Program-made: the position numbers and the translations under genes
Assembly: GCA_039105265.1 (NCBI GenBank)
Contig: JAPFFF010000003.1
Span: forward strand, 4,774,001-4,838,000
Length of the DNA: 64,000 bases
Origin: Tritrichomonas musculus
Taxonomy: Eukaryota > Parabasalia > Tritrichomonadida > Tritrichomonadidae
Reading direction: 5' to 3'
Notes under the pieces: model-generated
What the model saw: only the letters and a program-made list of their open reading frames with translations
Databases searched by the model: none
Told to the model about the DNA's origin: nothing
Shown here: piece after piece, positions 10,467 through 20,745 of the stretch
How positions within the stretch are numbered: position 1 is the stretch's first letter
Layout of the letters: every line of letters starts with the position of its first letter

Positions 10467-11038
10467 GTAACTCTAATATTGATAGTATATAAATTTTTTT
10501 TAATTCCGTAAAATTTTTCATTGTTTTTTTTTTATATGCTCGCAAATATTAAATTGCTAAAAATTTTGTTTGCTATGGTTATTATTTAGGTACAAATCAA
10601 ATAATTTTATAACTGCAAAAATGTACGAATCAAATCAATATATTGATTAGATGATTTGAGGTAATTAATAAAATGATATAAAAAACTTAATTACTAAAGT
10701 AGATTTAATCAAACCTGCATTGTCTGTTCTAAGATTTTGATACGTAGACCACATGATAATAATTATAGGAATTTGATATTAGAATATTATGACAAAAAAT
10801 GCTTTGCAACACAAAAAATTAGTATTTCAAGTTGATTTTTCTTTAGTATATTAGACATAATTCTATTATCCTCAGGCCACTTAATTAAATTTCTGAAAAA
10901 CTAAATTTGATATTTCAAATTAAGTACATGTGAAATAAATAATTGCTATTCTGGAATTAATGGTGCTAATATAATAGGCAGTTAATTATGCCTAAGAAAA
11001 AAAAATAAATTGTAGTAAAATTTTGAAATTTAAGGATA
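10467..11038. other. Intergenic, no gene seen
   Basis: AT-rich spacer between calnexin and the pogo-like element. No coding frame or repeat was recognised before the TIR begins at about 11039. Confidence 0.5.
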
Positions 11039-11352
11039 TAGTGGCGTCGGTTTGGGCCGAGAACGTGGGTTTGGAAGCGGGAATCATTCAATTTTTTTGA
11101 ATTGAATTTGATCGTTCTTGTAATAAAAATTGTTTTTTTCTCATTTTGTAGCGGTATATGATATTTCATATATTTTAAAATCATATTGCTATGCATATAT
11201 TAATACAAATATAAATATAAAAATGAAAAAAATTGAGAAAATCATAAAATCTGATATAGAATTCGATCAAAAAAATTTCATCAAAAATAAGATTAAATAG
11301 ATTAAAACTATGTATTATTAATATTAATTATGATTTTTATTTAAAAAATGAT
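11039..11352 (+). repeat. Left terminal inverted repeat of the pogo-like element
   Basis: The sequence is the near-perfect reverse complement of 12789-13101. The outermost ~25 bp are GC-rich while the remainder is AT-rich. Small differences occur only at the inner end near 11330-11345. Confidence 0.9.
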
Positions 11353-11426
11353 ATTATTTGTATTTGAAAAACAATGTTTTTCATATTTTTTTAATTTGTA
11401 CGTTTAGATTTTTTTAAAAATCATTT

Positions 11427-12740
11427 ATGCTAAAAAAAGCAGTTGCAATCCCCAAAAAATCAAAATGCTTGGAAATATTTGGTTTACCAGATGGTGAAAA
11501 AATATATTCTCAAATTTTATCTGCAGAATTTCGCAATGCCAAACTTTTAAAAGAACAAATAGAAAATATTAAAAAAGGTTCATATCTCGCTAGTGTTACT
11601 AATATTTGCAAGCTTTTGGATATTTCAAAAAGATCTTACTATAATGCAATAAACGATGTTTTGGTTTTTGACCATTTAAATTGTATTCCTCCTTCAAGAC
11701 AATTGCTCACAAATTCAGAAGAACACTTTTTGATTACTGAAATACTACGCCATCAAATTGACAAGGACTGTTTGACTGGACAGGATATTCGAGATTTGGC
11801 TGAATCACTATATGAAGAAAGAACTGGACTAACTAGGTCCTTCAACAGAGACTGGTGCAGAGATTTTAAAACAAGAAATTCAGATAGAATTGAAAAAGTG
11901 AAAACAGGATGCTTGGAAGATGATCGAGCATCAATTGATCCAGCACAAATTGAAAGGTACATTCTGGCAATTGAAAACATGCTACAAGATCCTCCTCCAC
12001 CTGAACTGATTCTTAATTTCGACGAAACAGGCTTTTCACGACGTCCACAAAAAGGTAAAAGAAAATCGGTTTTTATTTCAAAAAATTGTCAAGTTTCACC
12101 ATATTGGAGAGAAAACTCCGAATTGCATCATATATCTTTGGTAACATGCATTACAGCTGCATGTTCTTCCCTTCGACCATTACTTTTATCAACAAGAATT
12201 AGAATGGACAAAGATATCAGTAAAACTTTTTTTGAGTCGTGGGCAAGTCACTTCACAACTAAGAAAGGTTATATGACACAAAAATCAATGGAATTTTGGC
12301 TCCAAAACATAGTGGCACCATACGTTAAAGAAGTGAGGAATAAATTAAACGCTAATCACAAATGTGTCATTATTTGTGATAGCTGCTCATCTCATTTTTC
12401 TGATGAAGTGAGTGATATTTTGAAAGAAATTGGGAACATTGAAATAATTCTTATTCCACCTCATTCTTCTCACTTCACACAAATGCTCGATGCCACAATT
12501 TTTGGGTCACTAAAAAGGAAATATTCATCGACTCCAAACGATTCATCATTGACATCCAGATTCACAAAAAAATTAATTCGCATCAAGAAAGCATATGAAT
12601 CAACAATGTCTCAGGAGTTAATCAAAAGTGGCTGGGAAGCAACTGGATTTAAAATTAATCTTGAAAAAGGAAAAGTAACAAGTGTCTCATTTAAAGAAGA
12701 GTTCAAAACTCGACTAGGTTCTGAATGCAAGAAAACGTAA
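11427..12740 (+). CDS. Pogo-type transposase (DDE_1 superfamily)
   Basis: The 437-residue protein has an N-terminal DNA-binding region with helix-turn-helix character (~50-80, NICKLLDISKRSYYNAI). A second DNA-binding half follows (~95-165), of the CENP-B/Tc5 type by position. The RNase-H-like catalytic core comes next. Catalytic Asp residues are D199 (LILNFDETGF), D318 (VIICDSCSSH) and D355 (HFTQMLDATIFGSLKRKY), the last block being characteristic of pogo/Tigger/jerky transposases. Spacing between the second and third Asp is 36 residues. The gene is complete and sits centrally between the TIRs. An earlier in-frame start is not needed, since the upstream DNA is TIR. Confidence 0.92.
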   Translation: MLKKAVAIPKKSKCLEIFGLPDGEKIYSQILSAEFRNAKLLKEQIENIKKGSYLASVTNICKLLDISKRSYYNAINDVLVFDHLNCIPPSRQLLTNSEEHFLITEILRHQIDKDCLTGQDIRDLAESLYEERTGLTRSFNRDWCRDFKTRNSDRIEKVKTGCLEDDRASIDPAQIERYILAIENMLQDPPPPELILNFDETGFSRRPQKGKRKSVFISKNCQVSPYWRENSELHHISLVTCITAACSSLRPLLLSTRIRMDKDISKTFFESWASHFTTKKGYMTQKSMEFWLQNIVAPYVKEVRNKLNANHKCVIICDSCSSHFSDEVSDILKEIGNIEIILIPPHSSHFTQMLDATIFGSLKRKYSSTPNDSSLTSRFTKKLIRIKKAYESTMSQELIKSGWEATGFKINLEKGKVTSVSFKEEFKTRLGSECKKT

Positions 12741-12788
12741 TAAAATTACAAAAAAAGCATAATTTCTTTTCAAAAAATACTTAATATC

Positions 12789-13101
12789 ATCATTTTTTAA
12801 TAAAAACCATAATTAATATTAATAATACATAGTTTTAATCTATTTAATCTTATTTTTGATGAAATTTTTTTGATCGAATTCTATATCAGATTTTATGATT
12901 TTCTCAATTTTTTTCATTTTTATATTTATATTTGTATTAATATATGCATAGCAATATGATTTTAAAATATATGAAATATCATATACCGCTACAAAATGAG
13001 AAAAAAACAATTTTTATTACAAGAACGATCAAATTCAATTCAAAAAAATTGAATGATTCCCGCTTCCAAACCCACGTTCTCGGCCCAAACCGACGCCACT
13101 A
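12789..13101 (-). repeat. Right terminal inverted repeat of the pogo-like element
   Basis: Reverse complement of the left TIR with very few differences. It begins 48 bp after the transposase stop codon. Confidence 0.9.
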
Positions 13102-13112
13102 TATAGTAGTAT

Positions 13113-13224
13113 GAAAAAGTGGGCGTCTTTGAGAATAAGTGGGCGTCATATAACTTTTTTCTTCAATTTAAAATTAAATGAAGTTAAGTGAGGCCCTCTA
13201 TTTCTTTAAGACGGCCACTTTTTC
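13113..13224. repeat. Foldback with GAAAAAGTGGSCGTCTT arms
   Basis: The left arm (13113-13131) and right arm (13205-13224) are complementary with few mismatches. A second copy of agtgggcgtc follows the left arm, and an inner palindrome ttcaatttaaaattaaatgaa lies in the middle. It abuts the right end of the pogo-like element, so it may be the end of an older element into which that one inserted. Confidence 0.6.
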
Positions 13225-13422
13225 CAGAAATTCTATTTTAATAATTTTGAAATTTCACTTTTATGTTTTCAATTTATAATTGGTTCTTTTCTCAGAATTT
13301 TGATCAATGATATAAATGTAAGGGAAGATTTTGATGTTCGTATAACTTTTTCAAAGAATAAATCTGCCAAACTTAAGAAAAGTTTGCAAATATTGGGTAG
13401 GTACTTCAACTAACTTTTTTTT

Positions 13423-13540
13423 GACCTTCAACTAACTTCAAAAATAAACGGTTGCTAAAATCTCGACCTTCAACTAACTTCGAAATAAACGGTCGCCACG
13501 ATTTTTGACCTTCAACTAACTTCAATTCGACCTTCTGTTT
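13423..13540. repeat. 42-bp tandem repeat
   Basis: The motif gaccttcaactaacttc recurs at 13423, 13465 and 13507, exactly 42 bp apart. An out-of-phase partial copy lies at about 13401. The two full units share the following aaataaacggt. It could be subterminal repeats of a mobile element. Confidence 0.75.
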
Positions 13541-13729
13541 TAATAATTTTTTTTAAAAAAAAAAAAAAAAAATGATTTCTCCCGGAGAAATCCTCCATTT
13601 ATTCTGAATAATCCATTCAATAATTATTTTAATGTTTTTATTAAATAGATTTGGAATTTGTTTGATGGATTGTGTTCTATTTGAAGTGTTTACTCACGTT
13701 TTCTTTTAACGTAAGAAATCAAACTATAT

Positions 13730-14215
13730 ATCGCAAAAAGTAAAGTTGTGCAAAGCAATTAAAGAAAATTGTTCAATAAAATGTGTACAACATATCATTT
13801 GTGTACTTCCAAATTTCAATCCTTAAGTTGATATTTCTGGACCAGATTATGAACAGCATCCATCAAAAAAAAAAAGAAAAAGAAAAGAAATTACTGTTAC
13901 AGACTGGTTGCAATGTAAAGAGTTTCCATTTTTTTTACCTTAAACAATGATAAAAGTTTTTTTGACTGCACAAATAGAGGTTGCCATAATTGGTTTCCCC
14001 TTTCTCACACATTTTGCATGCAAAAAAAAGAAATATTAAATGTTGACATTACATAAAATAATTTGATTGACAATATTGCAATTTCAGAGGAAATTGACAG
14101 TGTCATTTGCTCCAAATTCAAAAAAATGATCTTAAAAACAGGAAAGCCTTTTTTCTATGAAGAGCGTATTGCATTTCTTGGGCTCATGATAGGACTTATC
14201 CATAAAATGTGAAGT
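13730..14215 (+). pseudogene. Decayed coding remnant, family not recognised
   Basis: Fragments of plausible protein can be read on the plus strand between stops and frame changes. One has a Lys-rich run followed by EITVTDWLQCKEFPF (~13850-13940), and another reads KTGKPFFYEERIAFLGLM (~14135-14195). The base composition is less AT-biased than the flanks, as expected for old coding DNA. I cannot place it in a family. It is probably part of the transposon-derived tract that surrounds it. Confidence 0.4.
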
Positions 14216-15334
14216 GATAAAGTCGTTTAAAAAACCAGTTCCGACCATTTATAAACCAGATCCGAATTTTGATCGTCAAATAAAGTTTAGATAAATTCAT
14301 GATATTTTTAAAAATTCAATATTATTCTTAAGTAGGGTTTTTAATAACCGATTTTTAATTGAAAATATAATTTGTAAAATATACAAAATCAATTTTATAT
14401 ATTATTGAATATTTTAATTTGTACTAGCTTATTACATTTAAAAATAAATTATTAATATTAGTAATATAATATTATAAATAATTTGAAAATATTATGGAAA
14501 ATCATATCAATTGAACAAATTATGCAAAAGTTAATTCTTATCTGAATTAAATATTAATATTTATTTTATAGCTATTATATTTCGACAAAACATATGAGTT
14601 GATAAATCTGTGCTAAAATTTAAAAATCTCTTTTTTAATAGAAGTAATCGACAAAATAAGAAGCATTTCTTATTTTTACTATAATTTAATGTATAATAAG
14701 ATTTTTAACTCGCCTATATCATATATGTGTACTCATTATATAGTAATAAAACTGTTTTTTACATAAAATATCAAACTTGGAATAAATTAAAGAATTAAAC
14801 TATTATAATAAAAGCTAAAAATTTGAAGCAAATATGTAAAAAGAATAAAAATGGTGTTAATATATCATTATTTTGAGGTTGATTAGAAAAATATAGGTTA
14901 GTGAAAATTAATATAATAATCTTAATAATAGCCTTATTTCTTTTTTTTTCACTCAAAAAGATATGATATATCATTTCCACTTTGGAGTGAATAATATAAT
15001 GGTAATAATGATATTATCTTAATTATTTACTGGAACGTTTTAGAAGGCATTTACATTCCCCTCTCAAATAATTGAGTTTAATTTGAAAGGGGGATTCAAA
15101 TTTCAGAATTTTTGAGCGGTTTCTCAAAACCTTATTCTTAAGATTATTTTTTAAATTTTTAAAAATAAATATCTTGAGATATATGATAAAGTCTTTTTTT
15201 AAAACAATATTTTCAAAAGTAATATTTGATATGCAATTACATATAATATATAAATATTAATTATTTAGTTATTTCAAAGCAATAAATGTATTTTATTATT
15301 TTTTACAAGATATTTTGCCAGTTTGACTTACAAA
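14216..15334. other. AT-rich spacer, no gene seen
   Basis: No convincing frame is present. One imperfect hairpin at about 15054-15096 pairs attcccctctcaaat with atttgaaagggggat and may mark the edge of a small element. The open frame at 14795-14980 looks random. Confidence 0.5.
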
Positions 15335-15994
15335 ATGTTTGTAACAACACACTCTAAACCAGACCCATTCCAAAGAGCGCCCATTAGAGAACTGTCATTA
15401 GACTGGATTAATAGCACAAGTGATAAAATCCTTGTTGAATTGCTTATGAAAAGCGAAAAATACCAAGAATCAGAAAGTTACCGAGAATAATGCCATGTAA
15501 TATGGAATTTTTTAGGCTTCTTTGGATGGTCAAAAAACAAATGTGCCCGCTTATTCAATGTAGACCATAAATCCTTTGAAAAACAAATATCTCTACCATT
15601 AGACATTCAACTACCAGGAAGACCGAAAATTTTAACAGAAAGTGAAATTAATTTATTAATAGAAGAAGTAAAAACATTAACTGCTAATGGAGAATATCAA
15701 ACTATCTATGATATGGTACAATATATAATTGAAAACATTCAAAAATCAATTAGTGCCGAAACGATCAAAAACTATTTACTAAATTCAAGGTTTAAAATTA
15801 TAATTGGTCGACCTATGGACGAAAACAGAGCAGATGTAAAAGAAACTGATATTGACAATTATTACTCTAATATAGCAGAAAATATCGATGGAACGCCAGC
15901 TTCATTGGTTTTCAACATTGATGAAGCTGGCGAGGACGATTACGTTGACACTCATTCATATAACGTAATCGTCCAATCAGATTTTCAAGATTAA
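15335..15994 (+). pseudogene. Truncated DDE transposase gene (Tc1/mariner-pogo kind, tentative)
   Basis: From the ATG at 15335 a single frame reads through a DNA-binding region, then LPGRPKILTESEINLL, then a segment ending SLVFNIDEAGEDDYVD around the first catalytic Asp. The frame is interrupted by one in-frame stop (TAA at about 15488). It ends at 15994, before any second or third catalytic residue, so roughly the C-terminal half of the transposase is missing. It is followed by a T/A palindrome. It is not a copy of the intact element at 11039. The family is judged from the NxDE-type motif and HTH layout only. Confidence 0.6.
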
Positions 15995-16033
15995 ACTATA
16001 AATATTCCGATTAGAAGACGACAAAAGATTTCA

Positions 16034-16064
16034 ACTTTTTTTTTTTTTAAAAAAAAAAAAAAGT
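16034..16064. repeat. T-run/A-run perfect palindrome
   Basis: AC, a run of T, an equal run of A, then GT form a self-complementary stretch of about 30 bp. A similar T-run followed by A-run occurs at about 13548-13572. Confidence 0.8.
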
Positions 16065-16112
16065 GTTTACTTTAAAATGCAGATTTCAAAGTTCAAAATG
16101 AGACTAGATTTG

Positions 16113-16541
16113 CTAGTAGGATAAGGAAAACTGTTTAATAAGGTTCTTTTCGTGCAGGATTTTCTCTAATGAATTGATACTGGAGGTGTTTTGTTTGCAA
16201 TTTAATGATAAAGTATAAATATCACTATTAAGCTTTTGCATAGTGTCTAGAACTTGATTGATAAGTGCTTTAAAATCATTTTTCATAATGTTCTTGTTTT
16301 CTTGTAAACGGCCAAGCTTATCTTCAAACATTTGCGCAATATTTTCGATCTTTAATTCAAGATGCTTGGATGTTGACTCAAGATTATTGAGCTTTAAAGT
16401 GTGTTCTTTAACCTCTAAGGAAATGTTGTTATTACTTGTATGCAAGAAATCAATTCTATAGTCAATCATAATAAGATCATTTTTGAGATCATGTATTTTA
16501 GTACCAAAACTAGTGTCTGCTCCTAAAGAAGAGTAATGCAT
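16113..16541 (-). CDS. Small coiled-coil ORF in transposon-rich tract, function unknown
   Basis: This 142-residue frame starts at MHYSSLGADTSFG and continues as heptad-patterned coiled coil (such as KLNNLESTSKHLELKIENI). Codon content is plausible for coding. The surroundings are decayed element DNA, so it may be element-encoded or the surviving piece of a longer gene. I recognise no family. Confidence 0.45.
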   Translation of the reverse strand: MHYSSLGADTSFGTKIHDLKNDLIMIDYRIDFLHTSNNNISLEVKEHTLKLNNLESTSKHLELKIENIAQMFEDKLGRLQENKNIMKNDFKALINQVLDTMQKLNSDIYTLSLNCKQNTSSINSLEKILHEKNLIKQFSLSY

Positions 16542-16879
16542 GTCGGATTCAGACTAACTTTGTGGCATTTAAAAAATGATTTCAGTTTATCAAACGTGAA
16601 TGTCACTATTCATTCAAAATCAATAAATCAAATTTAAAAAATCGAAAATATCAATTAAAAGCTATTAGTAAAAAATTAACAAATAGTTAAAAATATATAT
16701 AACATATTATTCATATATAAAAATTATATATAATAAACAATATAAATTCTTCACTATAGACCAAGATAAAGAAAAAAAATAGTTTAAATAGAAATATTTA
16801 TAAACGTTTAAACAGAAAAAAGTTTATATTTTTTACTTCATTTTTTTGAAGTGAGATATCTTTCAATTGTTTTATCCAA

Positions 16880-17618
16880 TATGGGAACCTCTATCAAATC
16901 TTTTTGCAAAAAAATAATATTAAACCTGCGTTTTGCAATAGGTATATTCTTGAGCACTTTGGGAGTGCGACAGTACTAGCAATTTATTGTAATAGACTTT
17001 TAAGCTCATATTCTTTCCATGAGTACTTACAAATATCAATGTATGTAAAATACGAATTAGATGAATTTATTATAGAAAAAAAAAGAAATTAGGAAAACTA
17101 TCAATAGATTTTCTATCCAAAGTAAATGATCTTCAAGTAATGTTAGATGGAGAAAATGAGATCTAGAAAGTAATTATTATTATGAAAAATGGGCCATTTG
17201 GGTACTGAGAGAATTTCATATATGTAGGTGCTCAAATCACATAGAATCTTTTCATGGAGTTCTCAACATATCACTAGGATAACAACGTTCATTTAAAAAA
17301 AAATTTTGGCACTTAATAGAAACAACTTTATTACATTTTAGTAATTTAAGCAAAAGATTCGGAAGTTCTATCGTACGTAAATTGAACTCTTTGAAAGAAA
17401 TGATTTCAAAAAAATTGTCAAATTTTGGATTTGATATTATGTCTTTGTGCTGCACTGAATGTGATTGTGAAGAAGACATTTATAACTCAATGATATTTGG
17501 GTGTAAGATACGATGCCAGCATCAAATATTACTTCCAGCAAGAGATATTCTTGAAAAACAAAATAAAAAATTGAAAAATACTACAAAGAATACAATGATG
17601 ATAAAGAGAATTGTTTAA
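16880..17618 (+). pseudogene. Decayed transposase remnant, possibly MULE-like
   Basis: The plus strand reads as protein in two frames. The downstream frame (~17175-17618) contains CSNHIESFHGVLN, resembling the NxxESFxxxL block of MULE-type transposases. It also has a Cys/His cluster CCTECDCEED...GCKIRCQHQI that fits a CxC...CxH (SWIM-like) zinc motif. At least one stop and one frame change interrupt it, and no complete catalytic core is visible. The assignment rests on these two motifs only. Confidence 0.45.
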
Positions 17619-17959
17619 AAGATATCTAAGGAAAAGATTAAGACCAAAATTTGGTGCTGGCTTCTTGCATTCTTTCTACTAAACCGCCACTCTGGGTAGA
17701 TCTAGTGGTGCTATTTGGAATAGGCACACTCATGTTGGAATCATGAAGTTGAATGCACAAAAAATTATGAATCTTTTTAGAACCGTTTTTTTTACCACAA
17801 AAAGTTTTTTTGGTTATCTCATCAATTTAAAAGCTTTTTTATATAAATAAGAACTTTTTGTTTATTACTCATTCAATTTTAAATTCAATGAGTTCTTTGA
17901 AAAAGCTGCGCGTTTTTATGCTTGAATTTTTTCAGTCACAAATCTCCATCTACAGATAC

Positions 17960-18420
17960 AAATAAAATTTTAAATTTTGAAGGTATTTTTAATATTTTAT
18001 TAGTAATTTTGTCAATTTCTTTTGACCCATTACCTTTACTGAATGGCTCTAAATGTAAAATGAATGGTTTTATAGATATGTCAAAAGATTGCATATTACC
18101 ATTTATTTCTTGTTTTTTAAAATTGGTAATTGTAAAAGCGTCTATAGAGAGGACACATGGAATAAAATCTCCTTCAATTTATATTTATGCATCTCTTGAA
18201 CAAGCATACTATCTTACTTCGAATAATGACCTATTTAATTCTTTAGTTTTTTCATCTAGATCGATCACAGTTTAGGTCAATTTTTTGATACTTTTCATGA
18301 ATTTTCTTATTAAATGCTTCACAATTCCACAGAGAATTTGATATTTGATGAGGTTTGGATTCTTCTTTTGCAGCCAACTTTAATTTTAGTTCTTCTATTT
18401 CTTTTTTCATTAGTCATATT
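17960..18420 (-). pseudogene. Decayed minus-strand coding remnant, unrecognised
   Basis: Reading leftward, a coiled-coil-like piece (KKEIEELKLKLAAKEES) runs into a Trp/Asn/Lys-rich stretch. After frame changes comes a second piece with GDFIPCVLSIDAFTITNFKK. The pieces are in different frames, so the gene is broken. The plus-strand open frame at 17922-18275 is the shadow of this. Family unknown. Confidence 0.4.
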
Positions 18421-18712
18421 GCTAGATCGATTATACTGATTTGTATTAATTTGGAAATATTTGCAGTAAAAAGCTGACCAAGTTTCCAATTTGATGGGGA
18501 GGAAGCTAACAGATCATCAATATTTTTATATTATCCTGCGTCAAAGCTTTTAGCAAAAAGATTTTTTCTTCTTTTTTATGAATTTTATAAAAAATTCTTT
18601 TTTTTTTTTCCCCCCCATCTGACGACAACGAATTTGACCACTTTACCATTCAATTCTTGTCATCAGATTGAGAAAAGTTTAGCAAGATATCAATATTTAA
18701 TGTGTTTTTCTT

Positions 18713-18754
18713 TTAATACAATTTTGAAAAAAAAAAAAAAAAAAATTGTATTAA
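18713..18754. repeat. Inverted repeat with poly-A loop
   Basis: Arms TTAATACAATTTT and AAAATTGTATTAA (13 bp) enclose a G plus a long A run. It lies just left of the Merlin-type remnant and could be related to its boundary. Confidence 0.65.
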
Positions 18755-18789
18755 CTCCCCAGCCTAATTTTGAAAGTCAAACACTAATA

Positions 18790-19285
18790 GGAGGATAATG
18801 GCTCACTTCACAAATGATGAGAGTGTGATAAGTAAAAGAAAATATAACAGAGATAAGGTTATCAAATAGAGATGGATCTTTGGCGGAATATGCAGAGAAA
18901 CTGATGAAAGATTCTGCATTAGCTTTCCACATAGGAATGAAGAAACTTTGTTACTGTTGATTCAGGATTATTTTGAGCAGTTGAATACCATTCACATTAA
19001 TTGTAGGAATGCATAAAGCAAAATAGATGTGCTAGATGGATGTTATTTCCATCTAACGGTTAACCACAGTGAAAATTTTGTTGATTCTATTAAAGGTCCA
19101 CATACACAGGATGTTGAAAGAATGTGGAGAGAAGTAAAAAGCATTGTCGTCAATGTGAAAGCATTATGACTGATGATATTGATGACTAAATTGCAGAATA
19201 TCTTTGGAGACATCGCTGCAATGTAACAATGAATAGTGCTTTCGATGATGCTGTATACTTAATATCTGGTTGTTCTTACTATTAA
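18790..19285 (+). pseudogene. Decayed Merlin (IS1016/IS1595-type) transposase
   Basis: The remnant carries the diagnostic blocks of the ISXO2-like transposase domain in order: RWIFGGICRETDERF, FPHRNEETLLLLI, TIHINCRNA, FHLTVNHSENFVD, GPHTQDVERMWREVKS and YLWRHRCN...FDDAVYLI. These match the family's VFGGI-ERGT, VNHSxNFVDP, GAHTQxIExxWxxVK and WR pattern. Several stops and at least one frame change break it. No clear TIRs were found, so element ends are undefined. It is a plain DNA transposon fossil. Confidence 0.8.
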
Positions 19286-20150
19286 TATTGAAAAAATTTA
19301 AATTATTTGATATTTATATTTATATATAGATAAAAAGGCCAAAATAATCAACTTAAATCACAAAAAAGGGTAAGTAGAGGTATGAAATAATTGGTAATAA
19401 CATAATCATATTTTTAAGAGTTAAAGGGATATCTGTAATAGCATAATCATATTCATACAAATGAGTTTGAAAGGTATACTTGAATTGAAATATTAATTTT
19501 ATAGTCGAATCACTACCACTTGGTTTTTTTTTCTTCATTCATGTTTCGAAGGTCATGGGACGATCAAACAAGAATACTGTGTCATCATCAGAGGAGCTGG
19601 AGCCGGCTTTGTTTTAGGGACATCTTTTTGAACTAGCAAGTATAAAAATAGAAAATTTAAATTATATAATGGATTTTGGTAATATACTCTTATTGCCACA
19701 TATTCTATTATCTCATAAGTATTTTTTCCATGTTCCTAATGAAGGAACTAATCCCAATGGTCTAAATAATCCTGCCCATTTTGGATTTTATCGTAGGATA
19801 ACCGTTATCCTGGATTGAAAAAAAAAATCCAGCTTGGATTTTTCATATAATAAATCAAAAGTTTTAATAAATGGATTATTATTCTCAAAAAGTTCTTAGT
19901 GTAAACTATAGAATGAATTTTTTTGATTACTGTAAACCATTGAATGGATATATAAAAAATCTATTCTATAGTTTACATTAATTTTTTTGGTTTTTTTTGT
20001 AATTTCTGCCATTTCCTTAATTTTGCATCAAAGAAAATTAAAAAATCCAATGCATAACTAATTTAATTAACAACAAATGCACAAAAATATGCAAAAATAA
20101 AGAATTTATTGTTTTTTTTTAATAATTCTATATAGACAAATAGTAATTCA
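19286..20150. other. AT-rich spacer with two foldbacks
   Basis: No gene was seen. GGATAAC-C-GTTATCC lies at 19796-19810. Arms TGTAAACTATAGAAT and ATTCTATAGTTTACA at 19900-19914 and 19963-19977 enclose 48 bp. Either could be the trace of a small MITE. Confidence 0.55.
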
Positions 20151-20633
20151 TTATATTTTGAAATTGAAATGTGAATCCATGATATTAACAAACTCGTTAG
20201 CATTGAAAGTTATTTTATGAGGTTCGAATATAGAATTTTTAAATATTTCTAGAAGATTTCGTGTAGTGGCAACTTCAAGCAAACCTTTATTATGAAAAGC
20301 ATGAGCAACTTCTGTTTGATGATTTTCCATTAATATTTCATTAATAACAACAAGCAAAGGCTTTCCAAGTTGTAAAACTTCAATAATTGTTCCAGCTCCT
20401 GCATGCCCTATAATTAAATCCGCTTCATTAAAATGTTTTTTCATGTTATCTGGCGTTGTATAGTTAAAATAATCTGTTAAATTCTGTATCTCACTTTCAT
20501 ATGCTCCAATTTGTGCGGTAATATGACCATATCCTTTTGATCGTGCTAGTTCTATAAATTCTTTACTATCAATAATTGATATTAATGAATCAAAATGTGT
20601 TGATCCAACTGTAACAACAATTTTTTTAGACAT
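20151..20633 (-). CDS. ALG13: ALG13-type UDP-GlcNAc transferase subunit
   Basis: The 160-residue protein is a lone glycosyltransferase-28 C-terminal domain. It has VVTVGSTHFDSLI at the start, ITAQIGAYE, ADLIIGHAGAGTIIEVL (71-86) and GKPLLVVINEILMENHQTE (90-108). These match ALG13, the catalytic partner that docks with membrane-bound ALG14 to add the second GlcNAc to dolichol-PP-GlcNAc on the cytosolic ER face. Its length is typical of the single-domain form. ALG14 is not in the window. The gene is divergent from the armadillo gene at 20746 with only 112 bp between the two ATGs, so they probably share a promoter region. Confidence 0.93.
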   Translation of the reverse strand: MSKKIVVTVGSTHFDSLISIIDSKEFIELARSKGYGHITAQIGAYESEIQNLTDYFNYTTPDNMKKHFNEADLIIGHAGAGTIIEVLQLGKPLLVVINEILMENHQTEVAHAFHNKGLLEVATTRNLLEIFKNSIFEPHKITFNANEFVNIMDSHFNFKI

Positions 20634-20745
20634 ATAAATTGGTTAGTTCACTTTTTAAGACGAATTCTTAAGCTTATTCAATTAATTTTCAAAATTAGCT
20701 CAATCAAAAAAAATAACGTAATTTTAATTTTTTACGTTTTTAGCG

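Larger units (their letters stand above)
11039..13101 (+). mobile_element. Pogo-like Tc1/mariner-superfamily DNA transposon, apparently intact
   Basis: The element is about 2.06 kb with terminal inverted repeats of ~310 bp that differ at only one to three positions, and one open transposase gene between them. The ends read TAGTGGCGTCGGTTTGGG and its complement. TA lies outside both ends, fitting the TA target duplication of the superfamily. Because TATA spans the left edge, the boundary is uncertain by 2 bp. Near-identical arms and an unbroken frame suggest a recent insertion. Confidence 0.9.

Noticed and set aside
10966-11196. 76-codon minus-strand frame
   Set aside because: It lies mostly in the left TIR of the pogo-like element; the same sequence is inverted in the right TIR.
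17922-18275. 117-codon plus-strand frame
   Set aside because: The minus strand of the same DNA reads as better protein (a coiled-coil piece and GDFIPCVLSIDAF), so the plus frame is probably a shadow of a decayed gene.
13105-20150. Polinton/Maverick or retroelement copy
   Set aside because: No polymerase B, integrase, capsid or reverse transcriptase motif was recognised; the identifiable pieces are plain DNA-transposon transposases.
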